Assembly: GCA_964632305.1 (NCBI GenBank)
Contig: CAZWBR010000001.1
Coordinates: 62,001 to 126,000 of the forward strand
Reading direction: 5' to 3'
Source: CAZWBR01 sp964632305
Lineage (GTDB): Bacteria > Bacteroidota > Bacteroidia > Bacteroidales > Prolixibacteraceae
DNA length: 64,000 bases
Positions within the stretch are counted from its first letter, which is position 1; every line of letters starts with the position of its first letter. The notes beneath the pieces were generated by a model. It was not told where the DNA came from, did not search any database, and saw only the letters and a program-made list of their open reading frames with translations. Shown piece by piece: positions 26,478-35,622 of this stretch. Made by a program: the position numbers and the translations under genes.

Positions 26478-28497
26478 GCATCTTCTTTTTTAGTATTTCC
26501 TGCAAACGGAACATCTCGTCGCGAAGACGGGCTGCCTCAATAAAATCAAGCTCTTTGGCCGCTTTCTCCATCTCCTTTTTCGTCTTGGCAATCGTTTTCT
26601 CCAGCGCGTCGGGGGTCATGTACTGAACGACCGGATCGGCTGCCACATCCGCATTTTCGGGGGCGACGTAAGCCTTTCCCATCATCGCCTTTTCGGGACG
26701 GAATTCCAGCCCGATAATTTCGCGTGTGGCCTTCACGATCGGCTGTGGGGTGATGCCGTTGGCCAGATTATAGGCTTGTTGTTTGTTTCTTCGGTAGTTC
26801 GACCCATCGATGGTTTGTTTCATCGAGTAGGTGATCTTATCGGCATACATGATCACTTTCCCGTTCAGGTTTCGGGCGGCGCGACCCGCGGTCTGGGTCA
26901 GCGACCGTTCGGAGCGCAGGAATCCCTCCTTATCGGCATCGAGGATAGCCACGAGGGAAACTTCAGGAAGGTCCAGTCCTTCGCGGAGCAAATTAATCCC
27001 GACAAGGACATCGAAAACGCCTTTACGCAGGTCTTCCATGATCTCTATCCTTTCCATGGTATCGACATCGGAATGGATATATCTGCAGCGGATATTCATC
27101 CGGGTAAAATATTTGGTCAATTCTTCCGCCATCCTCTTGGTAAGGGTCGTCACCAGGATCCGTTCGTTCTTTTCGACCCTAAGAAGGATCTCTTCCATCA
27201 GGTCGTCGATCTGATTGGTGCTCGGACGGACTTCAATCACCGGATCGAGCAGACCGGTGGGCCGGATAATCTGCTCAACGACGACGCCCTCGCTCTTCTG
27301 AAGCTCATAATCGGCCGGTGTGGCGCTCACATAAACAATCTGTTTGACAGTCTCCTCGAATTCTTCAAATTTCAAAGGACGGTTATCAATTGCGGCCGGT
27401 AGACGGAATCCAAAATCGACCAGTGTAGTTTTTCGTGAGCGGTCACCCCCATACATCGCCCGTATTTGAGGGATTGTAACATGACTCTCATCGATAATCA
27501 TCAGAAAATCATCGGGGAAATAGTCGAGCAGACAGAAGGGGCGAGAGCCGGGAAGACGACCGTCGAAATAACGGGAATAGTTTTCGATCCCCGGACAATA
27601 GCCCAACTCCCGGATCATTTCCAGATCGTAATTCACCCGGTCGTCGATCCGCTTGGCCTCCACATTTTTATGGATTTCTTTGAAGAACTGTATCTGGTTG
27701 ACCAAATCATCCTGTATTTGCCTTATGGCCAACTGAATACGGTCTTTAGTGGTCACGAAGATATTGGCCGGGTAAATGACAAACTGATCATGATCGTCGA
27801 TGGAACGGCCGGTTTCGGCATCGAAAGTGGCGATCTCCTCTATCTCATCGCCAAAGAAGACGATCCGTACCGCCTGATCGGCGTAAGCCGGATAAATATC
27901 AACGGTATCGCCCTTGACCCTGAAGTTACCCCGTTGAAAGAGTACCTCACTCCTGGAATACATCGCATCGACCAGCTTGTGCAGCAGGGCATTTCTGCTG
28001 ACCCGTTCCCCTACCCTGACATTGGTCACATTGGCATGAAAATCGGAAGGGTTTCCTATCCCGTAAAGGCAGGAGACCGATGAAACCACGATGACGTCGC
28101 GACGTCCGGAGAGCAGCGACGAAGTAGCGCTCAGCCTCAGCTTTTCGATCTCCTGATTTATGGAAAGATCTTTTTCTATGAAAGTATCGGTAACCGGGAG
28201 ATAGGCTTCAGGCTGATAATAATCGTAGTAGGAAACGAAATATTCAACCGCATTCTCAGGAAAGAACTGCTTCATCTCGCCATAGAGCTGGGCGGCCAGG
28301 GTCTTGTTATGGCTCAGGATGAGGGTGGGTTTCTGAACCTTCTCGATCACATTGGCCATGGTAAAGGTTTTCCCTGAACCGGTCACGCCCAGCAGAGTCT
28401 GGTAAGGAATCCCGGATATAATCCCGTCACTCAATTGAGTGATCGCTTCCGGCTGATCGCCCGTTGGTTGATATTCAGATATAATTTTAAAATCCAT
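26470..28497 (-). CDS. uvrB: Excinuclease ABC subunit B
   Basis: Damage-verifying helicase-like subunit of nucleotide excision repair, loaded by UvrA and handing DNA to UvrC. The 675 residues include Walker A GVTGSGKTFTMANVI, the beta-hairpin YYDYYQPEAYLP, the DExH-type box MIIDESHVT, the motif VLVGINLLREGLDLPEVSLV, TAGRAARN, and the C-terminal UVR motif (KELDFIEAARLRDEMFRLQ) that contacts UvrC. Length and order are canonical. Confidence 0.98.
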   Translation of the reverse strand: MDFKIISEYQPTGDQPEAITQLSDGIISGIPYQTLLGVTGSGKTFTMANVIEKVQKPTLILSHNKTLAAQLYGEMKQFFPENAVEYFVSYYDYYQPEAYLPVTDTFIEKDLSINQEIEKLRLSATSSLLSGRRDVIVVSSVSCLYGIGNPSDFHANVTNVRVGERVSRNALLHKLVDAMYSRSEVLFQRGNFRVKGDTVDIYPAYADQAVRIVFFGDEIEEIATFDAETGRSIDDHDQFVIYPANIFVTTKDRIQLAIRQIQDDLVNQIQFFKEIHKNVEAKRIDDRVNYDLEMIRELGYCPGIENYSRYFDGRLPGSRPFCLLDYFPDDFLMIIDESHVTIPQIRAMYGGDRSRKTTLVDFGFRLPAAIDNRPLKFEEFEETVKQIVYVSATPADYELQKSEGVVVEQIIRPTGLLDPVIEVRPSTNQIDDLMEEILLRVEKNERILVTTLTKRMAEELTKYFTRMNIRCRYIHSDVDTMERIEIMEDLRKGVFDVLVGINLLREGLDLPEVSLVAILDADKEGFLRSERSLTQTAGRAARNLNGKVIMYADKITYSMKQTIDGSNYRRNKQQAYNLANGITPQPIVKATREIIGLEFRPEKAMMGKAYVAPENADVAADPVVQYMTPDALEKTIAKTKKEMEKAAKELDFIEAARLRDEMFRLQEILKKKMHG

Positions 28498-28570
28498 AAG
28501 GAATGCTACGTAAGAAAAGCCTAAATTACAAAAAGTAGGGGCAGATCGGAAGCCCGAGGGAGGAGAATTA

Positions 28571-29590
28571 TCATTTTCTTCTCAGCGCCAGACAGACCGG
28601 GAAATGATCGCTGACCCCTCCTGCATACCGATTCCCGATATAGGTGCGATTGGGCGAGACCTGGCTTTTCCCGTTGCGGAACTCCATCCAGGGGGCACGA
28701 AATACTTTTGCAGAACCCGGAGAAGCCGTCCAACCCTTTGAGCTGTTCAGCAATGTTCCCGAGACAATTAAATTATCGAACATCAGCAGTTTACCCTTAT
28801 AACTAACGGTTCCGGCTCCTTTCATATCAGCCTCAACCAACAAATTATACAATTGACCCGGGGAGATGTTTTTTTGGGTTTGCCGGGCCTGCAGGACGGA
28901 ATTAAGAGAGGCATTGGTGGGTTCATCATTCATATCGCCCATGATCAATATCTTAGACTTCAGATTTCGGCCGAAGAGAGAATCCACCTGAAACCGAAGT
29001 GTTTGAGCCGCCAGCAGGCGTTTAGGTTCGGTCGCCTTCTCGCCTTCTGACCGGGAATGCCAATGGCAAACGAAAATATGGAGGGTATCGCTCGGAGAGC
29101 TTAACAGTTTTATATAAAGCATTTCACGGGAGGAGGCCCTGGATTTGGGCGTTTTCCCGACAGGGATTTTTTTGGAAGAGAGTTCCCTGAAGAGATCACG
29201 GCGATAGAGCAAGGCCAGATCGATGCCGCGCCGGTCATTGCTTTCTTTATGAACGATGGAATAACCGCTCCCGTTCAGACCGTTCTGAAGTGTCAAATCT
29301 TCCAAAACCTTACGGTTCTCCACCTCACATAAACCGATGATCCCAGGCTTGCTCCCGGGATCGACAGAAGCCAACACCCTGGAAATATCGCTGATTTTTT
29401 TTGAGTATTTCTTCTGGTCCCATCGTTTCGGGGATCCGGGGGAGAACTCAAAATCGGACTTCCCTTTGCTCACCTTTGTATCGAACAGATTTTCGACATT
29501 GTAGAAAACCACAGTAGTGGGTCCCTTTCCCGGTTGAGCCAGGAGCGGAAAGTGATAAAAGAGCAGGGGCAGAAGCCAGAGCCAGCGCAT
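28571..29590 (-). CDS. Secreted endonuclease/exonuclease/phosphatase-family protein
   Basis: 339 residues with a signal peptide (WLWLLPLLFYHFPLLAQ) and the EEP fold: YNVENLFD, IIGLCEVENRKVLEDL (metal-binding Glu), FVCHWHSRS, MGDMNDEPTNASL, and the terminal SDHFPV (catalytic Asp-His). It cuts phosphodiester bonds in nucleic acids or lipids outside the cytoplasm; the substrate is unknown. It starts 3 bases after the stop of the HAD gene upstream, so the two are co-transcribed. Confidence 0.87.
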   Translation of the reverse strand: MRWLWLLPLLFYHFPLLAQPGKGPTTVVFYNVENLFDTKVSKGKSDFEFSPGSPKRWDQKKYSKKISDISRVLASVDPGSKPGIIGLCEVENRKVLEDLTLQNGLNGSGYSIVHKESNDRRGIDLALLYRRDLFRELSSKKIPVGKTPKSRASSREMLYIKLLSSPSDTLHIFVCHWHSRSEGEKATEPKRLLAAQTLRFQVDSLFGRNLKSKILIMGDMNDEPTNASLNSVLQARQTQKNISPGQLYNLLVEADMKGAGTVSYKGKLLMFDNLIVSGTLLNSSKGWTASPGSAKVFRAPWMEFRNGKSQVSPNRTYIGNRYAGGVSDHFPVCLALRRK

Positions 29591-29593
29591 CGG

Positions 29594-30211
29594 TCAGGCA
29601 CTCTTTTTGTCAAAGGCCGAATAATAAGGAGTGACGTCCGTTGGAATCATTCCCGCGGTTTTGGCCGCCTGAAGGCCCAGTTGCCCATCTTCGAAGACCT
29701 GACAATCGGAGGGATTAATTCCGATCAGTTCAGAGGCTTTCAGGAAAGTATCGGGATGAGGTTTATGGTTGACCACATCTTCGGCAGAAACCACATGTTC
29801 AAAACAATCGCGCACTCCTGCAATCTCGAGGGTTCGGAGGGCCAACAACTTCGTGCCGCCTGTCCCGCAGGCCATCGGTAATTTGCCCTTGTATTGGCGA
29901 ATGATGCTGACCACCGGTTCTATTGGTCTGGCCAAATGCATATTGGCCGCGTACCGCTCTTCTTTTAACCTGGCAAACTCCCCGGGATCGAAATCCTTGT
30001 TGAACATCTCCTTTAAAATCACGCAGGTCTGCAAAGCCGGAACGCCATTCACCTTATGAAATATTTCGGTAGTAAATTCGAAACCGTATTCGGCAGCAGT
30101 CTCCTGAAAGGCCTTAAAATGAATTGGGATCGTATCACAAATCGTTCCGTCCACATCAAAAATCAAACCTTTCGCTTTGGGATCGACCCTGAGTTCTTTC
30201 TTCATTTTCAT
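29594..30211 (-). CDS. HAD-superfamily phosphatase (beta-phosphoglucomutase-like)
   Basis: 205 residues of HAD subfamily IA: nucleophile motif LIFDVDGTICDT, an all-helical cap (about 30-90), motif II CGTGGTKLLALRTLEIAG, Lys and acid motif EDVVNHKPHPDTFLKA and DCQVFEDGQLGLQAAKTAGM. It probably removes phosphate from a sugar phosphate; the exact substrate is open. Two Met codons (30211, 30205) are possible starts. A -7 box TACCTTTG lies at 30236-30229. First gene of the minus-strand unit with the secreted EEP protein. Confidence 0.87.
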   Translation of the reverse strand: MKMKKELRVDPKAKGLIFDVDGTICDTIPIHFKAFQETAAEYGFEFTTEIFHKVNGVPALQTCVILKEMFNKDFDPGEFARLKEERYAANMHLARPIEPVVSIIRQYKGKLPMACGTGGTKLLALRTLEIAGVRDCFEHVVSAEDVVNHKPHPDTFLKASELIGINPSDCQVFEDGQLGLQAAKTAGMIPTDVTPYYSAFDKKSA

Positions 30212-30228
30212 TATTTTGACTAACCATA

Positions 30229-30236
30229 CAAAGGTA
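30229..30236 (-). promoter_or_regulatory. Predicted -7 element of the HAD phosphatase gene
   Basis: TACCTTTG on the minus strand, 17 bases before the start codon; the -33 element is weak. Confidence 0.5.
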
Positions 30237-30350
30237 ACTTTTATTGAATTCGGGAAAACCTGCCTGGTCCAATCTTAAGAAAACCTTAAAGATTTGGAAA
30301 GATTTTAATTGAAAAATTGCTACTTTGCAAGCTAATAAATAAAAAAGAAA

Positions 30351-30773
30351 ATGACAGATCATCAGCTCTATGTACCAACGGTATTGCCTCAATGGGGTAT
30401 ATTCCTGGGTATTGTTCTGGTCATTATCGGCTATGTCGATAAGAAGGAGAAACTGACCTATGCCGGATGGGCGACTTTTATCGCGATGGGGCTGGCAGCG
30501 CTCTATTTTAATCTCTTCGGAGGATTTGCTCCGACCGCCGGGGATGTTATTCCCGAAAAGACAGCCCATTTACTCACCACCGGATGGCTGACCGCCCTCG
30601 GAGGATTACTGGCTCTCATCACGTTATCTTTTCAATATTTCAAACTGAAGAGATATACGGTTCTGGCTGTGCTGACCATGCTTTTCTTTATTGTGGTCTT
30701 TTTTCAGTATAACAACCTAATCCAAAGGTCGCCGGATAACGAATCGGATAAGACCGAACAACTCGATCAATAA
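30351..30773 (+). CDS. Four-span membrane protein of unknown function
   Basis: 140 residues with four hydrophobic segments (WGIFLGIVLVIIGYV, TFIAMGLAALYFNLFGGF, TGWLTALGGLLALITLSF, YTVLAVLTMLFFIVVFF) and a polar tail. No known motif. It is followed 11 bp later by another membrane-anchored gene, so the two may work together. I do not recognise the family. Confidence 0.7.
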   Translation: MTDHQLYVPTVLPQWGIFLGIVLVIIGYVDKKEKLTYAGWATFIAMGLAALYFNLFGGFAPTAGDVIPEKTAHLLTTGWLTALGGLLALITLSFQYFKLKRYTVLAVLTMLFFIVVFFQYNNLIQRSPDNESDKTEQLDQ

Positions 30774-30784
30774 ATCAAAAAGAT

Positions 30785-31318
30785 ATGACTAACGATATTT
30801 CAACCTTCTGGGAAATTTTAAAAATTGTTCTTCCGGCTTTAATCGTTTTTATCACGGCCTATTTTCTTTTCCGCGATATGCTGGAAAACAACCAAAGACA
30901 ACGGGAATTTGAGTTTAAAGTGCAACACTCCGAGAAAATCACGCCGGTAAGGCTTCAGGCGTATGAACGGTTAACACTATTTCTTGAGCGCGTGTCCCCG
31001 CAATCCTTGCTGGTTAGGGTAGAGCCCTTTAACTTTACGGTTTCACAGTATCACCAGGAATTGCTTAAAAATATCCGTCAGGAGTATGAGCATAATCTTT
31101 CGCAACAAATCTATGTCACCCCGATATTATGGGAAACCATCCGGGGAGCCAAGGAACAGCTGATTGGGATCATCAACTCCTCTTCAGAAGACATTGATCC
31201 TCAAGGCCCGGCCCTCCTGCTGAGCAAAAAAATATTCGAAAATTACATGGAGGAAGAAAAGCCCCCGGTGACAATTGCTCTGAATGAACTAAAAAAAGAG
31301 GTAGGCAGATTGTTTTAA
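30785..31318 (+). CDS. Membrane-anchored protein of unknown function, conserved type
   Basis: 177 residues: one N-terminal membrane segment (IVLPALIVFITAYFLF), then a soluble part with RQREFEFKVQHSEKITPVRL, QAYERLTLFLERVSP and LSQQIYVTPILWETI. This set of short motifs looks like a conserved Bacteroidota family whose role is unknown. It probably shares an operon with the four-span protein 11 bp upstream. No catalytic residues can be proposed. Confidence 0.72.
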   Translation: MTNDISTFWEILKIVLPALIVFITAYFLFRDMLENNQRQREFEFKVQHSEKITPVRLQAYERLTLFLERVSPQSLLVRVEPFNFTVSQYHQELLKNIRQEYEHNLSQQIYVTPILWETIRGAKEQLIGIINSSSEDIDPQGPALLLSKKIFENYMEEEKPPVTIALNELKKEVGRLF

Positions 31319-31415
31319 ACAATCTACCTTACATAAGCGTTATACAGATTTTTATCCGGAGTAGGTCACACGACCCACTTTCAACCAATAAAAATTGATT
31401 TTCAGGAATTTAAAA

Positions 31416-33530
31416 ATGGATATAAAATCTCTCTTCAAGACAAAAACCCCTATCCTGAATGAAGGGGATCCGGAACAGAAGCGGCAGGAAATCCTGAACT
31501 ATTTCCACCAGACCTATCGGGTGGATGAACATCTTTTCGAAGCATTTGCCGATGAAAAAGCGATGTACCGAACCGCCGATCCGCTCCGGCATCCGTTGAT
31601 TTTCTATTTCGGCCATACGGCGACCTTTTATATCAACAAATTAATCATATCGAAGATCATCAACGAACGGATCAATCCGAGGTTTGAATCGATGTTCGCC
31701 ATCGGAGTGGATGAGATGTCGTGGGACGATCTGAATCAGAGCCATTACGATTGGCCGTCAGTGGATGAGGTTCGCCATTACCGTAAGAAGGTGTTTGAAA
31801 CGGTTGACCGACTGATTCGCGAGCTGCCGGTAACCCTCCCTATAGGGTGGGATAATCCTTTCTGGATCATCCTGATGGGGATTGAACATTCCCGGATTCA
31901 CCTGGAAACCTCCTCGGTACTGATCCGCCAATTGCCATTGGAGGTCTTAAAATCCATTCCCTATTGGAATATTTGCCAGGATGGAGGAATGGCTCCCGAG
32001 AACCGGCTTATTGCCGTGGAGGGAAAAAACATCCGAATTGGAAAATCATTCACCGATCCGCTCTACGGATGGGATAATGAGTATGGGGTCCATGAGGCAG
32101 AGGTTAAATCGTTCAAGGCTTCAAGATTTCTTTGTTCGAATGGTGAATTTCTGGAATTTATCCGGGATAACGGTTACCACACTGAAAAATATTGGACCGA
32201 AGAGGGGTGGAGCTGGAAGAGTTGGAAAAAGGCCGAACAGCCGCTTTTTTGGCGAAAGAACGGTGATCAGTATAAGCTTCGTCTGGTCTTTAACGAGATC
32301 GGGATGCCATGGAATTGGCCCGTTGAAGTCAATTATCTCGAGGCAAAAGCTTTCTGCAACTGGAAAGCGGCAAGAACAGGCCGCCCCATCAGGCTTGCCG
32401 CTGAAGATGAATGGTACCTGCTTCGCGATCAGGCCAATCTGCCCGATCAACCCGAATGGGAGGATGCCCCCGGGAATATCAATATGGAGCATTATCAGAG
32501 TCCCTGCCCGGTCGATCGGTTTAAGTTCGGAGAATTCTATGATCTGATTGGTAATGTCTGGCAGTGGACCGAAACCCCGATTACCGGATTCCAGGGATTT
32601 AAAATCCATCCCTCTTACGATGATTTCTCAACCCCAACCTTCGACATGAAGCATAACCTGATAAAAGGGGGCTCATGGATCTCAACGGGGAATGAAGCCA
32701 TCCGCGATTCGAGATACGCTTTCCGGCGCCACTTCTATCAGCACGCCGGGTTCAGGTATGTTGAATCCGAAAATCCTGTAATCGTAAAAAATGACAGTTA
32801 CGAAACCGATCCAGAAGTGATTCAGTGTTGTGAAACACACTATGGAGAAGCTCTTCCGGGAATAGCTAATTATCAAAAGGCAATTGCCGACTTCTGTCTT
32901 GATCTTTTTAAGGATAAACCCAGGGCCAAAGCACTCGATTTGGGCTGTAAGACCGGGCGAACAACGTGGGAGCTCGCCAAAGGTTTTGATTTTGTGACCG
33001 GGTTGGATTTTACGGCACGGATGATCCGTATCGCGATTCAACTGCAGGAACAGGGAAGGTTTAACTATGTTTTCCCGGAAGAAGGAGAACTCCTCTCCTA
33101 TCGCCAAACCACCCTCGATGATTTTGGTTTCAATGAGATGATCGCAAAGGTGGAATTTTTCCAGGCTGATGCCTCCAATATGAAACCGATCTTCACAGGT
33201 TATGATCTGATCCTGGCCAATGACATCCTTGACCAGATGTATAATCCCCGTCAGTTCCTTAGAACCGCTGCACAGCGGCTTAATCCGCACGGGATACTGG
33301 TCATTGCTACAGCCTTTGACTGGCAGGATCAGTTAACCAAGCCTGAAAGCCGGATTGGCGGATACCGTGAGGCAGGGGAACAGATCTGGGGCATCGACGA
33401 CCTTCATACCCTGCTCGACCCCTCTTTCAAGATGATCGGTGAAGACACGACCTTACCTTCTGTCCTTCGGTTGAACAAGAGAAAGTCACTGCTTAAAAAT
33501 ATTGAAATAACCGTTTGGAAGAAAATCTAA
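31416..33530 (+). CDS. ovoA: OvoA: 5-histidylcysteine sulfoxide synthase with 4-mercaptohistidine N-methyltransferase domain
   Basis: Makes ovothiol, a thiol-histidine antioxidant: an iron enzyme joins Cys to the C5 of His with oxygen, and the C-terminal domain methylates the product. The 704 residues show a DinB-like domain (1-180) with the iron ligands His67 (FYFGHTATF) and His158/His162 (EHSRIHLET), a formylglycine-generating-enzyme-like domain (about 200-450; NVWQWTETP, GGSWISTGNEAIRDSRYAFR), and a methyltransferase domain (about 450-704; ALDLGCKTGRTTWELA). The ATG at 31416 is preferred over the TTG at 31395. A GTAGGTC/GACCCAC hairpin lies at 31361-31378 upstream. It stands alone. Confidence 0.88.
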   Translation: MDIKSLFKTKTPILNEGDPEQKRQEILNYFHQTYRVDEHLFEAFADEKAMYRTADPLRHPLIFYFGHTATFYINKLIISKIINERINPRFESMFAIGVDEMSWDDLNQSHYDWPSVDEVRHYRKKVFETVDRLIRELPVTLPIGWDNPFWIILMGIEHSRIHLETSSVLIRQLPLEVLKSIPYWNICQDGGMAPENRLIAVEGKNIRIGKSFTDPLYGWDNEYGVHEAEVKSFKASRFLCSNGEFLEFIRDNGYHTEKYWTEEGWSWKSWKKAEQPLFWRKNGDQYKLRLVFNEIGMPWNWPVEVNYLEAKAFCNWKAARTGRPIRLAAEDEWYLLRDQANLPDQPEWEDAPGNINMEHYQSPCPVDRFKFGEFYDLIGNVWQWTETPITGFQGFKIHPSYDDFSTPTFDMKHNLIKGGSWISTGNEAIRDSRYAFRRHFYQHAGFRYVESENPVIVKNDSYETDPEVIQCCETHYGEALPGIANYQKAIADFCLDLFKDKPRAKALDLGCKTGRTTWELAKGFDFVTGLDFTARMIRIAIQLQEQGRFNYVFPEEGELLSYRQTTLDDFGFNEMIAKVEFFQADASNMKPIFTGYDLILANDILDQMYNPRQFLRTAAQRLNPHGILVIATAFDWQDQLTKPESRIGGYREAGEQIWGIDDLHTLLDPSFKMIGEDTTLPSVLRLNKRKSLLKNIEITVWKKI

Positions 33531-33539
33531 ACGGTTATT
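33506..33539. terminator. Inverted repeat spanning the stop codons of two convergent genes
   Basis: AATAACCGTTT (33506-33516) pairs perfectly with AAACGGTTATT (33529-33539). It contains both stop codons (33528-33530 plus, 33537-33535 minus). There is no T-run on either side, so its strength as a terminator is uncertain. Confidence 0.55.
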
Positions 33540-34821
33540 CCATCCATTTCTTTAGTGTCGCGATGACATATTCTTTCTGATCCTTGGGTAAGGTATTGAT
33601 TCTTGTCCGGTGGCTTCCGTTAGCCTGAACGACTCTAATGACACCTGAGTTTTTACCGGGATCCATGGCCGAGGCTGACCAGGGATCGTTTCCCCCATAT
33701 ATCATTAAAACCTTTTTTGCATCCTTACGGATATAACGATCCGTTTGCATGCTCATTTCCGGATTATAAGGGAATGTCTGACCGGGGTTGAGAAAAAGAG
33801 CTTCCATGTAATTCCGGGTATCCCTGGTCTCTATTAATTTTTTGAATGGTTTTGGATTATAGGCATAATAGCCAAGCTGACGGTGTGCCTGGATAAAGAA
33901 CGGAGCTATAGCTTTCCCGCTTTCAATATCAAAATAGTCTACAGAACTGATTTTCTGCCAGTAATCAAAAATCGTTTTATCCGTGGCAGCAACTGCCGGA
34001 ATATCTTTTATTTCATGACCCCATTGCCAAAAAGAGAAGGAAAATTCCAAAACGCTGTAATCGTATATCGTGCTTAGCGGAGCCTGAAAGGTGTATTTTT
34101 TTTCTTTGCAGAGTTGCTCCAACAGGGGCATCAATTGTTTCTTCCTTTTCAACACCTCTTTTTGAAAAATGAATACCTTCTCCCGGTCGGTTTTGCCTCC
34201 CACTTTCTTCGCGATAAAACTCTGATGGCGCTGATCTTCATTGGAGAAATTCAAGGGCCCTACATAAGGAACCGAAACATCCACATCATCGGGATACAAC
34301 ATCCGGTGATACATCACGGTCTGCCCGCCTTTACTGATTCCTGTAGTGAGCCATTTCTCCGCATATAGTTTTTTGAAAATCTGAATAATATGATGATGAT
34401 CGGCCGCCGCATTTTCCACCGTCAGTTCCTTCCAATCGATTACAGATGGAACCGATTGGCCAAAAAAGCGATGTTCTGCGAAGAGTTGATTTGCTTCCAG
34501 AATAGGGCAAAGCTCGTTCAGATATTTTTCATCGGCAGCATAATTGCCGATATATCCTTCGGTAATAAATACCACAGGATGGTCAAACGAAAGATGTGAA
34601 AGAAAAACCCTTTGCCGGAAGAAACCCATTGTAGTATCCTTATGATTAATTGGCTGTTTCACCATGACCACATAGGCCTCCTTGAAAAAGGAATTGTTAG
34701 TCATTTTCTCAACAGAAAGGATATCAGGCATCTCTTTCAGCCGATCGACCAATGTTTGTGCACTTGCGATTTGTAATAAAACCAGCAACGCGACAACCAA
34801 CACTAAACTTTTCTTAACCAT
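33535..34821 (-). CDS. Secreted serine peptidase, S37 (PS-10) type
   Basis: 428 residues with a signal peptide (SLVLVVALLVLLQIASAQ). Alpha/beta-hydrolase features: the oxyanion region EGYIGNYAADEKYLNEL, the acid-turn EHRFFGQSVP, the nucleophile elbow TTGISKGGQT (Ser163), and a late acid/His pair in YGGNDPWSAS and NGSHRTRI. These match the S37/S28-like family of aminopeptidases that release tripeptides. Export to the periplasm or outside is expected. The ATG at 34821 is used; the frame also opens from a TTG three codons earlier. Ends 4 bp from ovoA on the other strand. Confidence 0.82.
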   Translation of the reverse strand: MVKKSLVLVVALLVLLQIASAQTLVDRLKEMPDILSVEKMTNNSFFKEAYVVMVKQPINHKDTTMGFFRQRVFLSHLSFDHPVVFITEGYIGNYAADEKYLNELCPILEANQLFAEHRFFGQSVPSVIDWKELTVENAAADHHHIIQIFKKLYAEKWLTTGISKGGQTVMYHRMLYPDDVDVSVPYVGPLNFSNEDQRHQSFIAKKVGGKTDREKVFIFQKEVLKRKKQLMPLLEQLCKEKKYTFQAPLSTIYDYSVLEFSFSFWQWGHEIKDIPAVAATDKTIFDYWQKISSVDYFDIESGKAIAPFFIQAHRQLGYYAYNPKPFKKLIETRDTRNYMEALFLNPGQTFPYNPEMSMQTDRYIRKDAKKVLMIYGGNDPWSASAMDPGKNSGVIRVVQANGSHRTRINTLPKDQKEYVIATLKKWME

Positions 34822-34830
34822 AACAAGCAA

Positions 34831-35298
34831 CCTGTAAACAAATTAATTGAAATCAAAATACATTCCCGACTCCTGAAATCAGAAGTCAGGCTTCATACGA
34901 AGAAACAGAATAAATCATTCTAGTGATGAGAAATACTTCATTCTGTTATTGTTCCGAAAGAAACGAAATCAGGCAATACAATCAAATGCTTTACCGGAAG
35001 GATGCATTCAAAACAAACCCAACAGCCTTATAGCCTTTAACTCCGTACGGGATCAAAGATTCGACATTTATTTCAATTTCCAAAAAAAATCCTGCATTGA
35101 ATTGGGGAAAAACGGATTACAGCGACTGCTCCTCACAACCTTGAACCGCATTCAAAGCCGGAGTTTACCTCAAAAGAAACAATGATTTGACCTGTGAAAT
35201 TCTACCAATAAGAACTCCAAATAGGGCTCAATATCAAAACACCAACAATACTATCCAGCCCTGTTTCCCAGAATCGGCATTGATGGAATTAATATTAG
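34831..35298. other. Non-coding region between the S37 peptidase and DUF493 genes
   Basis: About 468 bp with no supported gene. It holds a hairpin, GACTCCTGA (34868-34876) against TCAGAAGTC (34879-34887) with one mismatch, and little else. A 78-codon open frame at 34949-35185 has no recognisable features. Confidence 0.55.
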
Positions 35299-35568
35299 CT
35301 ACAGAGCGATTAATCCTTCAATCTGGTAAGCTTTATTATAAATAGCGATGATGGCATCGGGGTCGGTCATCCATTCCTTGCAGGAAACCCCTATATACCT
35401 GATATCGCGTGAAGTCTTGTAAGTGATCTTCGAGGGATCAGAAAAAAAAGCCTTTACCTGTTCCAGTTTTGCTGAATTGTTGGGAATAATAAATTTAAAA
35501 AAATAGAGTTGCGGCCATTCCTTTTCTTTTGACAGAATATCTCTTAGTTTTTCCAATCTTTCCTCCAT
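35299..35568 (-). CDS. DUF493 (YbeD-like) family protein
   Basis: 89 residues. YFFKFIIPNNSAKLEQVKAF and the tail DPDAIIAIYNKAYQIEGLIAL match the DUF493 ACT-like fold. Proteins of this family are thought to bind a small ligand or an RNA-related partner, but there is no settled function. It has its own consensus promoter inside the end of the upstream gene. Confidence 0.85.
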   Translation of the reverse strand: MEERLEKLRDILSKEKEWPQLYFFKFIIPNNSAKLEQVKAFFSDPSKITYKTSRDIRYIGVSCKEWMTDPDAIIAIYNKAYQIEGLIAL

Positions 35569-35590
35569 GATGGTTATCTTTTATTTAAGA

Positions 35591-35622
35591 CAAAGATAAT
35601 TTCACCAAATGACCTGAACAAA
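35591..35622 (-). promoter_or_regulatory. Predicted promoter of the DUF493 gene
   Basis: On the minus strand TTTG (35622-35619), 20 bases, TATCTTTG (35598-35591): a full match, 22 bases before the start. It overlaps the last codons of the upstream secreted-protein gene. Confidence 0.7.

Noticed and set aside
34949..35185. 78-codon open frame in the gap before the DUF493 gene
   Set aside because: No promoter, no motif, ordinary composition; more likely chance.
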